Assembly (NCBI GenBank): GCA_023253235.1
Contig: JALRHE010000064.1
Coordinates: 1-6,751 of the forward strand
Direction of reading: 5' to 3'
DNA length: 6,751 nt
Origin: Steroidobacteraceae bacterium
GTDB taxonomy: Bacteria; Pseudomonadota; Gammaproteobacteria; Steroidobacterales; Steroidobacteraceae
Shown: positions 1-6,289 of the stretch, piece by piece
Layout of the letters: each line of letters begins with the position of its first letter
Position numbering within the stretch: position 1 is the first letter of the stretch
The notes under the pieces: generated by a model
What the model saw: the letters and a program-made list of their open reading frames with translations, nothing else
What the model was told of the DNA's origin: nothing
Databases searched by the model: none
Made by a program: the position numbers and the translations under genes

Positions 1-320
1 TGCTGTTCGAGGTCGATTCCGGTCTTCTCGTGAAGCGTATTTCGGGTCGTCGCACCTGCGAGACCTGTGGCCTCGTGTTCAACGTGCACACGGCGCCGCC
101 ACCGTCACCGCCGCCCTGCGGTGGTCGTTGCGAGACCCCGAAGCTCGTGCAGCGCCCTGACGACAAAGAAGACACTGTCGCCAAGCGTATCGAGGTTTAT
201 GAGGCGCAGACAGCGCCGCTTGTCGGGTTCTACGAGGGCAAGGGTCAGTTGCGTCGCGTTGATGCGGATGCGCCGCTCGCGACGGTCACTGCTCGCGTCG
301 AAGCAGCGCTCGGTCGATAA
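1..320 (+). CDS. adk: Adenylate kinase, C-terminal part (5' end outside window)
   Basis: Adenylate kinase interconverts ATP + AMP and 2 ADP in the cytoplasm. The reading frame is open from base 3 and gives 105 residues ending at TAA 318-320. Numbering from the first full codon, one sees the arginine-rich entry to the LID (KRISGRR, 11-17), a LID insertion with four cysteines (19, 22, 39, 43) and a proline run, then the family signature LVQRPDD (48-54), the helix RIEVYEAQTAPL (62-73) and the C-terminal strand and helix. The NMP-binding half and P-loop lie upstream of the window. Four LID cysteines are typical of zinc-binding (Bacillus-type) enzymes. Here the spacing is CX2C-X16-CX3C rather than CX2C-X16-CX2C, so zinc binding is an inference. 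The gene converges on rnd with five bases between stops. The family call is secure. Confidence 0.95.
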   Translation, partial: LFEVDSGLLVKRISGRRTCETCGLVFNVHTAPPPSPPPCGGRCETPKLVQRPDDKEDTVAKRIEVYEAQTAPLVGFYEGKGQLRRVDADAPLATVTARVEAALGR

Positions 321-325
321 GCCGT

Positions 326-1417
326 TTAGATCGCCGCGCGCAGGCGATCGGCCAACACTTCCGCTCGCCAACCACCGAGTACACTCGCCGCATCTCGGCC
401 CGCGGCGATATCCTCCAGATCTTTACGCGTCGCCAATACTTCGCTTGCGATGTCGAGTTCTTTGGCGATCGCTTGAGTGACGCTGGAGAGCGCCTTCACC
501 GTCGCAACGAAAGCAGGGTCTGGTCGTTCGCGTTTCGGCAGCGGCGGTGGCGGATGATCGATTCCTGCAGCTTGAATCATCGCAAGCAGTTCTTCGCCCG
601 AATGCTTCACGACGCCTTCGGGCATCTCCGGGATGCGTGCGAGTTCATCTAGGGAGCGCGGCACGCTTTGCACGATTTCGCGCAGTACGCCATCGTCGAG
701 GATCCAGCCGCGTGGACGATTACGCGCGATCGCGCGACGCTCTCGCCATGCGGCGAGGCTGCGCAACAAGGCTTGCCGACCTTCATCCCAAGCCGAGACA
801 CCTTTGAAGCGCTGCCAGGCGCGCTCGGGATCCACTTGCAGCATGGCAGGATCCTGCAACGAGAGCTGATCCTCCTCGAGCCAAGCGCGACGGCCTAGGC
901 GATCGATGTCGAGCAGCAGCGCTTCGCGCAAGGGCAATAGGTAGCGGACGTCATCTCTCGCGTACTCCACCTGCTCCGGTGAGAGTGGGCGACGCGACCA
1001 ATCGGTCCTGGTTTGGCCTTTGGGCAATTCCGTGCCGAGCAGCCGCCGTACCAGTTCCGCGTAACCGACTTGTGCCGGGAAACCCGCCAGCGAAGCGGCG
1101 ATTTGCGTATCGAACAATGGCGCGATTTGACCCACGAGCGGCATCAACACTTCGAGGTCCTGACGGCCGGAGTGCAACACCTTCAGCGGCCCACCGTGAT
1201 TGAAGATCGCGCGCAACGGGTCGAGATCGCCCAGTGCGAGCGGATCGATGCAGACCGGTTCTCGGCGTGTCGTCATCTGCACGAGACACAGCTCTGCCCG
1301 ATAGGTGCGCTCCCGCAGGAATTCCGTGTCGATGCCTATGGCACTCTCGCCTTGTAGTTCGGCTAGCAGATCCTCGAGTGCAGGGCGTGAGGCAATCAAG
1401 GCGGTGGACGACGGCAT
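326..1417 (-). CDS. rnd: Ribonuclease D
   Basis: RNase D is a 3'-5' exoribonuclease of the DEDDy superfamily that trims the 3' ends of tRNA precursors and other small RNAs. With the start at 1417 it has 363 residues, close to the roughly 375 of E. coli. Exo I is IDTEF at 29-33 (D30, E32). Exo II carries D87 in HSGRQDLEVL. Exo III is EYARDDVRYL, with Y152 and D156 spaced YX3D. One HRDC-like region follows at about 196-285, and a second, poorer one at about 298-345 after a proline-rich linker (HPPPPLPKRERP). The frame stays open upstream to an ATG at 1522, but those 35 extra residues look unlike the family and would overlap the divergent gene. The 1417 ATG sits directly before the family-like start MPSSTALIASRP. 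No clear Shine-Dalgarno is seen at 1417, so the exact start is less certain than the identity. Confidence 0.94.
   Translation of the reverse strand: MPSSTALIASRPALEDLLAELQGESAIGIDTEFLRERTYRAELCLVQMTTRREPVCIDPLALGDLDPLRAIFNHGGPLKVLHSGRQDLEVLMPLVGQIAPLFDTQIAASLAGFPAQVGYAELVRRLLGTELPKGQTRTDWSRRPLSPEQVEYARDDVRYLLPLREALLLDIDRLGRRAWLEEDQLSLQDPAMLQVDPERAWQRFKGVSAWDEGRQALLRSLAAWRERRAIARNRPRGWILDDGVLREIVQSVPRSLDELARIPEMPEGVVKHSGEELLAMIQAAGIDHPPPPLPKRERPDPAFVATVKALSSVTQAIAKELDIASEVLATRKDLEDIAAGRDAASVLGGWRAEVLADRLRAAI
329..349. repeat. Short inverted repeat at the adk/rnd convergence
   Basis: GATCGCC at 329-335 and GGCGATC at 343-349 form a 7-base perfect stem with a 7-base GC-rich loop. It lies just past the adk stop, inside the last codons of rnd. 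It could help end adk transcription, but no T-run follows it on either strand. The rnd side is also constrained as coding sequence. A chance origin is plausible. Confidence 0.25.
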
Positions 1418-1465
1418 CGATGGACTATGCAAGAATTCAGCGCTCAGGGGAACGAATTTCGGAAA
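1418..1465. promoter_or_regulatory. Divergent intergenic region, rnd / membrane-protein operon
   Basis: Only 48 bases separate the two preferred divergent start codons, so promoters for rnd and for the four-gene + strand run should lie here or extend into the opposing 5' coding ends. I see an AGGGG at 1446-1450, too far (15 bases) from the ATG at 1466 to be an ideal ribosome binding site. No pair of good -35/-10 boxes is visible. The regulatory role is inferred from gene layout only. Confidence 0.35.
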
Positions 1466-1999
1466 ATGACCGGCATCATCAAAATCTTCATTGACATCTT
1501 GCTGTCGCGTGCAGGTCCACAAGACCTGCCCACCTCCAAGCAGTTACTCGGTATTTGTTTCGCCACGCTCGTGGTGTTGCAAGGCGTGCTCGGTACGTGG
1601 CTGATACCGGCGGACGAGTCCATCTTGCCGCAGGCGATCCTCTCGACGCTCATCACGCTCGCCTGGGTTGCACTGATCCTGCAGCTTTCGGGTAGGCCCG
1701 AGCGATTCGTGCAAACGGCAACGGCCTTGCTGGGGGTCGCTTGTCTCTTCGCGCCTGTGAGCATTCCGCTGGTTTCGACCATCCGACCCGAGGTGGGTCA
1801 ACCGGTGTCGATGACGCCGCTCGCTCTCGTGGCGTTCGTGCTCAGCATTTTTTTGATCTACGTCAACGCCAGAATCTTGCGCGCTGCCACCGAGCGATCG
1901 ATGTTTCAGTGCGTATTGCTGTTCATGGCGGGTGAGTTGTTCACCTTTTTCGTGCTGGTAGCCCTGGGGCTCGGCACGGATGCACCGGCAGCCGGCTGA
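1466..1999 (+). CDS. Uncharacterised multi-spanning inner membrane protein
   Basis: I cannot give this protein a function. From the ATG at 1466 it has 177 residues. A short basic/amphipathic start (MTGIIKIFIDILLSRAG) and the polar stretch PQDLPTSKQ are followed by about five hydrophobic segments near residues 27-46, 54-73, 83-105, 117-139 and 145-169. This suggests an integral inner membrane protein without an extensive soluble domain. No enzyme motif or metal-binding signature is visible. An upstream in-frame ATG at 1427 would add 13 polar residues. I prefer 1466 because I recall uncharacterised gammaproteobacterial proteins starting just before a similar RAGPQDLP motif, but neither start has a good Shine-Dalgarno. 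The stop TGA shares its A with the mpl start, so the two are probably translationally coupled. Context alone hints at an envelope role. Confidence 0.8.
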   Translation: MTGIIKIFIDILLSRAGPQDLPTSKQLLGICFATLVVLQGVLGTWLIPADESILPQAILSTLITLAWVALILQLSGRPERFVQTATALLGVACLFAPVSIPLVSTIRPEVGQPVSMTPLALVAFVLSIFLIYVNARILRAATERSMFQCVLLFMAGELFTFFVLVALGLGTDAPAAG

Positions 2000-3384
2000 T
2001 GCATCTGCACATCCTCGGCATTTGCGGCACGTTCATGGGTGGCATTGCAGCCATCGCCAAAGCGGCTGGGCATCGTGTCACCGGCTCTGATCGCAACGTC
2101 TATCCGCCCATGAGCACGCAGCTTGCGGCGCTCGATATCGAGGTGTTCGAGGGGTTTGAGCCCGAGCAACTCGATTTACAGCCGGATGTCGTCGTGGTGG
2201 GCAACGTGATGAGTCGCGGTCATCCCGTGATCGAGTCATTGCTCGAGCGCGATATCCCCTTCGTATCGGGCCCCGAATGGCTTGCTCGCGAAGTGTTGCG
2301 TGAGCGTTGGGTTTTGGCGGTTGCTGGAACGCATGGCAAGACCACAACCAGCAGCATGCTCGCTTGGGTCCTCGAATTCGCCGGGCTCTCGCCCGGCTTT
2401 TTGATCGGTGGCGTACCCGAAGATTTCGGTGTGAGCGCTCGCTTGGGTGAGCGCCCATTCTTCGTGATCGAGGCGGATGAATACGATACGGCGTTCTTCG
2501 ACAAGCGCGCGAAATTCGTCCATTACCGACCACGCACGCTCATCCTCAACAATCTCGAATACGACCACGCCGATATCTATCCGGATGTCGCAGCGATCCA
2601 GAAGCAGTTCCATCATCTCGTGCGCACGGTGCCCGGTTCGGGCTTGATCGTGCATCACGCGAGCGAGCCGCATCTGCTCGAGACCTTGGAGATGGGCTGC
2701 TGGACGCCGCGTGAGTCGTTCGCTCGCTCGGGCGCGAACGGCGCGTTTTGGAAAGCGCGTCATTTGGCAGCCGACGGTTCGGCCTTCGAGGTCTACTGTG
2801 GCGATGCCCTGGTAGGTGAGGTGAACTGGTCGCTGATCGGCGGGCATAACGTCGACAATGCACTGGCCGCGATTGCTGCCGCGCGTCACGCCGGTGTGCC
2901 GCCGGAGGTGTCCTGCGCTGCGCTCAAAGAATTTCGCGGTATCAAGCGACGCATGGAGTTGCGTGGTGAAGTGGGCGGGGTGCGCGTGTACGATGATTTC
3001 GCGCACCATCCCACGGCGATCACGACGACCGTTGAAGGTCTGCGCGCTCGCGTCGGTTCAGAGCGTATCGTCGCGATCCTCGAGCCTCGCTCGAACACGA
3101 TGCGCATGGGCGTGCACCGCGATGCACTCGCGCCCTCATTGGCTGCGGCCGATGAAGTTTGGCTACACACGCCGCCGGCACTCGGATGGGACCCATCCCC
3201 TGTGCTCGCAGGGCTTGGCGGTCGTGGGCACCACTGTGACGATGTAGATGTGTTGGCACGGCAACTGGCGCAACGCTTGCGCCCGGGAGACCACGCACTG
3301 ATCATGTCCAACGGTGGTTTTGGTGGCTTGCATGGCAAGTTACTCGCAGCGCTCGGGGAGATAGGTCATGGCACGCAGGGATGA
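1999..3384 (+). CDS. mpl: UDP-N-acetylmuramate:L-Ala-gamma-D-Glu-meso-DAP ligase
   Basis: Mpl joins the tripeptide recovered from old peptidoglycan directly to UDP-MurNAc using ATP, returning it to cell-wall synthesis in the cytoplasm. It has 461 residues, close to the roughly 457 of E. coli Mpl. The N-terminal Rossmann-like domain begins MHLHILGICGTFMGG. The Mur-ligase P-loop is GTHGKTTT (110-117), and the central domain has IEADEYD (157-163), NNLEYDHADIY (184-194) and GGHNVDNALA (281-290). The C-terminal domain carries KRRMELRGE (316-324), YDDFAHHP (331-338) and EPRSNTMRMGVH (362-373), a stretch distinguishing Mpl from MurC. The ATG overlaps the previous gene's TGA (TGATG) and no good Shine-Dalgarno precedes it, which fits reinitiation. 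Its last 17 bases overlap ubiX. MurC is the main alternative but fits the C-terminal motifs less well. Confidence 0.96.
   Translation: MHLHILGICGTFMGGIAAIAKAAGHRVTGSDRNVYPPMSTQLAALDIEVFEGFEPEQLDLQPDVVVVGNVMSRGHPVIESLLERDIPFVSGPEWLAREVLRERWVLAVAGTHGKTTTSSMLAWVLEFAGLSPGFLIGGVPEDFGVSARLGERPFFVIEADEYDTAFFDKRAKFVHYRPRTLILNNLEYDHADIYPDVAAIQKQFHHLVRTVPGSGLIVHHASEPHLLETLEMGCWTPRESFARSGANGAFWKARHLAADGSAFEVYCGDALVGEVNWSLIGGHNVDNALAAIAAARHAGVPPEVSCAALKEFRGIKRRMELRGEVGGVRVYDDFAHHPTAITTTVEGLRARVGSERIVAILEPRSNTMRMGVHRDALAPSLAAADEVWLHTPPALGWDPSPVLAGLGGRGHHCDDVDVLARQLAQRLRPGDHALIMSNGGFGGLHGKLLAALGEIGHGTQG
3355..3360 (+). promoter_or_regulatory. Ribosome binding site for ubiX
   Basis: GGGGAG lies seven bases before the ATG at 3368, inside the 3' end of mpl. 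It supports the 3368 start and hence the 17-base coding overlap with mpl. Confidence 0.7.
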
Positions 3385-3988
3385 ACGTATCGTCACGGTT
3401 GGCATGACTGGTGCCTCGGGCACCCAGTACGGATTACGTCTGGTCGAATGCCTGATACAGGCGGACTATCAGGTCTATCTGATGTTCACCAAGGCCGCAC
3501 AAATCGTGGTGGGCTCAGAGACCGACTGCAAGTTGCCCGGTCGCACGGCCGAGCAGACCCGATATCTCAGTCAACTCTACAAGGCGCGCGACGGTCAGCT
3601 GCGCGTCTTCGGTGACGAGGAATGGACTTCCCCGGTGGCGAGTGGTTCCGGTGCGCCGCGGCAAATGGTCGTATGCCCAGCCAGTATGGCAACCGTATCG
3701 GCCATCGCGACGGGCGCCAGCGAGAATTTGCTCGAACGCGCCGCGGATGTGGTGATCAAAGAGCGCGGCAATCTCATCATCGTGCCGCGTGAGACGCCGT
3801 TTTCGCCGATCCATCTCGAGAACATGTTGAAGTTGGCGCGGCTCGACGTGACCATCCTGCCGGCGAATCCCGGCTTCTACAACCGACCGACCGATGTTGC
3901 CGCCATGGTCGATTTCATCGTGGCGCGGATTCTCGACCAGCTCGGCGTGGAGCATCAACTGATGCAGCGCTGGGGTCGGGAGTCCTGA
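3368..3988 (+). CDS. ubiX: Flavin prenyltransferase UbiX
   Basis: UbiX attaches a dimethylallyl group to FMN, making the prenyl-FMN cofactor used by UbiD-type decarboxylases, for example in ubiquinone synthesis. It is a soluble flavoprotein, usually a dodecamer. Its 206 residues are slightly longer than the E. coli enzyme (about 189), with extra length mostly near residues 55-90. Visible motifs are the FMN/phosphate loop MTGASGTQYG (13-22), SGSG (92-95), CPASMATVSAIATG (103-116), SENLLERAADVVIKERG (118-134), VPRETPFSPIHLENM (139-153) and PANPGFYNRP (165-174). The start is supported by GGGGAG seven bases upstream. It follows mpl with a 17-base overlap and precedes the Lon-domain gene by five bases. 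A phenolic-acid decarboxylase subunit B (Pad1-like) is the same family. No ubiD partner is visible in the window. Confidence 0.95.
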   Translation: MARRDERIVTVGMTGASGTQYGLRLVECLIQADYQVYLMFTKAAQIVVGSETDCKLPGRTAEQTRYLSQLYKARDGQLRVFGDEEWTSPVASGSGAPRQMVVCPASMATVSAIATGASENLLERAADVVIKERGNLIIVPRETPFSPIHLENMLKLARLDVTILPANPGFYNRPTDVAAMVDFIVARILDQLGVEHQLMQRWGRES

Positions 3989-3993
3989 TTCCG

Positions 3994-4605
3994 ATGGGCG
4001 AGACCAGCGAAATACCGCTGTTCCCGCTCAGCACGGTGCTGTTCCCGCGCGGTCCGCTGCCGCTGCGTATCTTTGAGCCGCGTTATGTCGACATGGTCAA
4101 GCGCTGTATGCGCGAGGGCAGCTGTTTCGGTGTCGTGCTGATCACGGAGGGCGGCGAGACCGGTGCGCGATCCGGTTTCTGTGAGATCGGCACGACGGCT
4201 CGTATCGTCGATTTCAATCTTCTGCCGGATGGACTGCTCGGAATCAGTTGCCGCGGCGAGCGTCGATTCCGTGTCTTGCGCGCCTGGCGTCAGGAAGACG
4301 GACTCAATCTCGGCGAGGTCGAATGGATCGACCCTCCGGCATCGAGCGCAAGCCCGTCGTTGACCGTGCCCGAGGAGTATCGGCACCTCGCAGATCTATT
4401 GCGACGCGTCTTGCCGGAGCTCGGCGATATCTACGAAGGCATCGAAGCTCGATTCGACGATGCAGACTGGGTTGGCTCGCGCTTGGTCGAGATATTGCCC
4501 ATCAGTCTCGCCGACAAGCAGGTCTGTCTCGAGCTGCTCGATCCGCTACGTCGTCTGGCGTTGTTGTCACCGCTGATTCGACGGGATGTCGGTAACGACG
4601 CCTGA
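3994..4605 (+). CDS. Stand-alone Lon N-terminal (substrate-binding) domain protein
   Basis: The 203 residues match the LON substrate-binding domain (PUA-like fold) without the AAA+ ATPase or Ser-Lys protease domains of Lon. The hallmark start is IPLFPLSTVLFPRGPLPLRI at 7-26, followed by FEPRY (27-31). After this come FGVVLI (45-50), the strand GTTARIVDF (66-74), GISCRGERRFRVL (83-95), and a helical C-terminal part ending in LADKQVCLELLDPLRRL (172-188). It most likely binds polypeptides or acts as an adaptor or chaperone-like factor. The true role of these single-domain proteins is unsettled. CGGGAG at 3977-3982, 11 bases upstream, is a reasonable ribosome binding site, and the gap to ubiX is five bases, so it probably ends the operon. 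Its last 39 bases overlap the 3' end of the convergent CPBP gene. Confidence 0.9.
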   Translation: MGETSEIPLFPLSTVLFPRGPLPLRIFEPRYVDMVKRCMREGSCFGVVLITEGGETGARSGFCEIGTTARIVDFNLLPDGLLGISCRGERRFRVLRAWRQEDGLNLGEVEWIDPPASSASPSLTVPEEYRHLADLLRRVLPELGDIYEGIEARFDDADWVGSRLVEILPISLADKQVCLELLDPLRRLALLSPLIRRDVGNDA

Positions 4606-5475
4606 GCGTCGTCGAGCATAGAACGGCAGCAGCAACGCACCGATCACTGCGGTTGCACCGAGCACCAGCCAGCCAACGACGCCATCGAAGTTCGAGAGTA
4701 GGAAGCGGGCCGGATGCGCCTCATTCGGTTGCGATGTTTCGCGCAGGAAAGCGATAACCCACACCCAGCCGGCATGCAGACCGATGCAGGCGGCAATGTT
4801 GCCCGTGAGCGCGCGCACCATGCCGAGCAGCACACCAACGGCTGCGAGTGCGAGAAAGGCATCGAGAATCGCTAGCGGCTCGGCCAGCTGTGCCAGAGTC
4901 CCCGCAACGTGTCTCCAGCCGCTATCCCAGCCGAGTTCTTCGACGGGAATGCGATAACGTCCGACGAAATGGACCGCCGCATAGAGCACTGCCGTGAGCA
5001 GCACCGCGAGGGTCGTACCCGATTCGCGTTCGATCGCGGTATGCATGGCGCCACGCATAAACGTTTCTTCGATCAAAGCCACGGTGATGCCGGTCAGCAA
5101 ACCTCCAAAGGCGATACCGACGAGTAAGCTGCTGTCGATAGCGAGATCCGCTTTCAGGATGCGTAAATCGAACGCGAACATCGCAAGGCCGATCGGCAGC
5201 ATCGTCGCGACGCCGAGCAGCAAGCCTAGGCCGGCTTCGCGCAGGAACTGAGGGCGGGCGAGACCCCATCCGAGGCTCGCGCGGTCGGCGACGCCGAGGC
5301 GGCGTGCCATCAAGATGAAGCCGATGAGCAACGCCAGCATGCCGAGGCGATTCGCGACGCGATGGAATTTGACGTCGAACGTGGGCGTCAAAGCGTCGTA
5401 GAGCGGCCAAGCGACAAGGGCCATGACGGCAAAACCCGCTACAAAAAGCGCCAAAAACAAAGCAAAGCTGCGCAT
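4567..5475 (-). CDS. CPBP (CAAX/Abi-type) intramembrane metalloprotease homologue
   Basis: This is a membrane protein of the CPBP glutamic-type protease family, whose bacterial members include bacteriocin self-immunity proteins and largely uncharacterised proteins. From the ATG at 5475 it has 302 residues with about eight hydrophobic segments (near 3-26, 44-58, 82-104, 116-136, 156-170, 202-222, 228-244, 265-285). Motif 1 is EETFMRG (E136, E137, R141; EEX3R). Motif 2 is YAAVH with H169 (Y in place of the usual F). Motif 3 is LHAGWVW with H234, where the Asn/Asp often found four residues later is a Val. An in-frame ATG at 5499 exists, but AGGAG seven bases before 5475 and the TGATG overlap with cpdA decide for 5475. 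Substrate unknown. Its 3' end is antisense to the Lon-domain gene for 39 bases. Confidence 0.88.
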   Translation of the reverse strand: MRSFALFLALFVAGFAVMALVAWPLYDALTPTFDVKFHRVANRLGMLALLIGFILMARRLGVADRASLGWGLARPQFLREAGLGLLLGVATMLPIGLAMFAFDLRILKADLAIDSSLLVGIAFGGLLTGITVALIEETFMRGAMHTAIERESGTTLAVLLTAVLYAAVHFVGRYRIPVEELGWDSGWRHVAGTLAQLAEPLAILDAFLALAAVGVLLGMVRALTGNIAACIGLHAGWVWVIAFLRETSQPNEAHPARFLLSNFDGVVGWLVLGATAVIGALLLPFYARRRSGVVTDIPSNQR

Positions 5476-6254
5476 CAACGGACTCCTGGCACGAGCCATT
5501 CAACTTGACTGTCGATGCGGCCGTCATCCTGCAAGGTCAGTAGGCGGAATCCCGGTGGCCGTGTATCGAGTTCGAAGTCGACGACGAGCGGTTTGAACTG
5601 CACGCAGGTCGACGGTGTTGCCATCATTTGGATGTCTCTGTGCACGCCATCGAAGGCTTGATGAACATGGCCCCATAGCACGCCTCGCACGCGTGGGTGT
5701 TTGGCGAGGATATCGAGGAAGCGATGCGGCTCTTCGAGAGCTACGGTATCGAGCCACACGCTGTTCGACGGAATCGGGTGGTGATGTAGCACGACGAGTG
5801 CGTGTCGATACCGTGAATCCTCGAGCGCCGCATCTAGGCGCTGTAACTCGGTTTCGCTTAAGCGGCCAGCGGCGCTTCCCGGCAGCATTGAATCGAGCAT
5901 CACGATCCGCCAGTTTCGAAAATCGCGATGACCGCAATACTGGAATGGCGCCTCGGCGAACACTTCGCTCATCAAGGCCGGGTCGTCATGATTGCCCGGC
6001 AAACACAATACCGGCGGACCGAGTGCACCGAGTTCGCGAGCGATCCACGGGTAACCATCCGGATCATCGTGGACGAGATCGCCGGTGGCGAGGATCGCAT
6101 CGAGTTGATGGAAGCCGCCGCAGCGGCGTCGCGCGAGATCGATTGAGGCGCGGAGAGTGTCGAGTGTGACGACATCACGCATGCCACCTGCCGGATCACC
6201 GACGAGGTGGGTGTCGGTCAGTTGCAGCAGATGTACGGCAGTCATGGCGTCCAT
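5475..6254 (-). CDS. cpdA: CpdA-type metallophosphoesterase (probable 3',5'-cAMP phosphodiesterase)
   Basis: This is a calcineurin-like metallophosphoesterase of about 259 residues, close to E. coli CpdA (about 275), which hydrolyses cyclic AMP to AMP. The five metal-ligand blocks are all present: LTDTH (D14, H16), ATGDLVHD (D59), PGNHDD (N88, H89), LHHHP (156-160) and WGHVHQAF (H196, H198). The fit to CpdA in length and motif context is good, but other small class III phosphodiesterases share these motifs, so the cAMP substrate is inferred. The start is uncertain: ATG at 6254 or, three codons later, at 6245, neither with a Shine-Dalgarno. The region is the 38-base inverted repeat described separately. 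It lies 35 bases after ahcY on the same strand, and its TGA overlaps the CPBP start (TGATG). Confidence 0.88.
   Translation of the reverse strand: MDAMTAVHLLQLTDTHLVGDPAGGMRDVVTLDTLRASIDLARRRCGGFHQLDAILATGDLVHDDPDGYPWIARELGALGPPVLCLPGNHDDPALMSEVFAEAPFQYCGHRDFRNWRIVMLDSMLPGSAAGRLSETELQRLDAALEDSRYRHALVVLHHHPIPSNSVWLDTVALEEPHRFLDILAKHPRVRGVLWGHVHQAFDGVHRDIQMMATPSTCVQFKPLVVDFELDTRPPGFRLLTLQDDGRIDSQVEWLVPGVR
5483..5487 (-). promoter_or_regulatory. Ribosome binding site for the CPBP gene
   Basis: On the minus strand AGGAG is followed by seven bases and then ATG at 5475. It lies within the last codons of cpdA and selects the 5475 start over the ATG at 5499. Confidence 0.75.
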
Positions 6255-6273
6255 GCTAACGCCATGACTGCCG
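6236..6273. repeat. Perfect 15-base inverted repeat over the cpdA start
   Basis: CGGCAGTCATGGCGT (6236-6250) is the exact reverse complement of ACGCCATGACTGCCG (6259-6273), with an 8-base spacer CCATGCTA. In a minus-strand transcript this forms a 15-base-pair hairpin whose loop, UAGCAUGG, contains the upstream cpdA AUG. The alternative AUG at 6245 lies in the 3' arm of the stem. The sequence after the stem on the minus strand is TACATCTGC, with no T-run, so it is not a standard intrinsic terminator. It starts 16 bases beyond the ahcY stop. It may act as an RNA processing or translation-control hairpin or as an operator site; which one cannot be told from sequence. Confidence 0.85.
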
Positions 6274-6289
6274 ACGTGTCAGCGCAAAC

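Noticed and set aside
1405..1431. Possible sigma70 promoter (TGGACG ... TATGCA) before the membrane-protein gene
   Set aside because: The boxes match the consensus poorly and the spacing of 15 is short. It is not better than chance.
1418..1522. N-terminal extension of RNase D by 35 residues from an ATG at 1522
   Set aside because: The extra residues do not resemble the family, and they overlap the 5' end of the divergent membrane-protein gene. The 363-residue form from 1417 has the expected length.
2236..3009. Long minus-strand open frame (257 codons) opposite mpl
   Set aside because: It lies entirely antisense to the well-conserved mpl and its translation resembles no family I know. Such shadows are expected in GC-rich coding DNA.
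3515..3958. Minus-strand open frame of 147 codons opposite ubiX
   Set aside because: It is antisense to conserved ubiX motifs, has no ribosome binding site or recognisable domain, and is treated as a shadow.
5476..5499. Upstream ATG at 5499 as start of the CPBP gene
   Set aside because: The ATG at 5475 has AGGAG at seven bases and the TGATG coupling. The extension would only add a short basic stretch inside cpdA.
5615..6169. Plus-strand open frame of 184 codons opposite cpdA
   Set aside because: The translation is arginine-rich and low in information, typical of the opposite strand of a GC-rich gene. All metal-binding motifs are on the minus strand.
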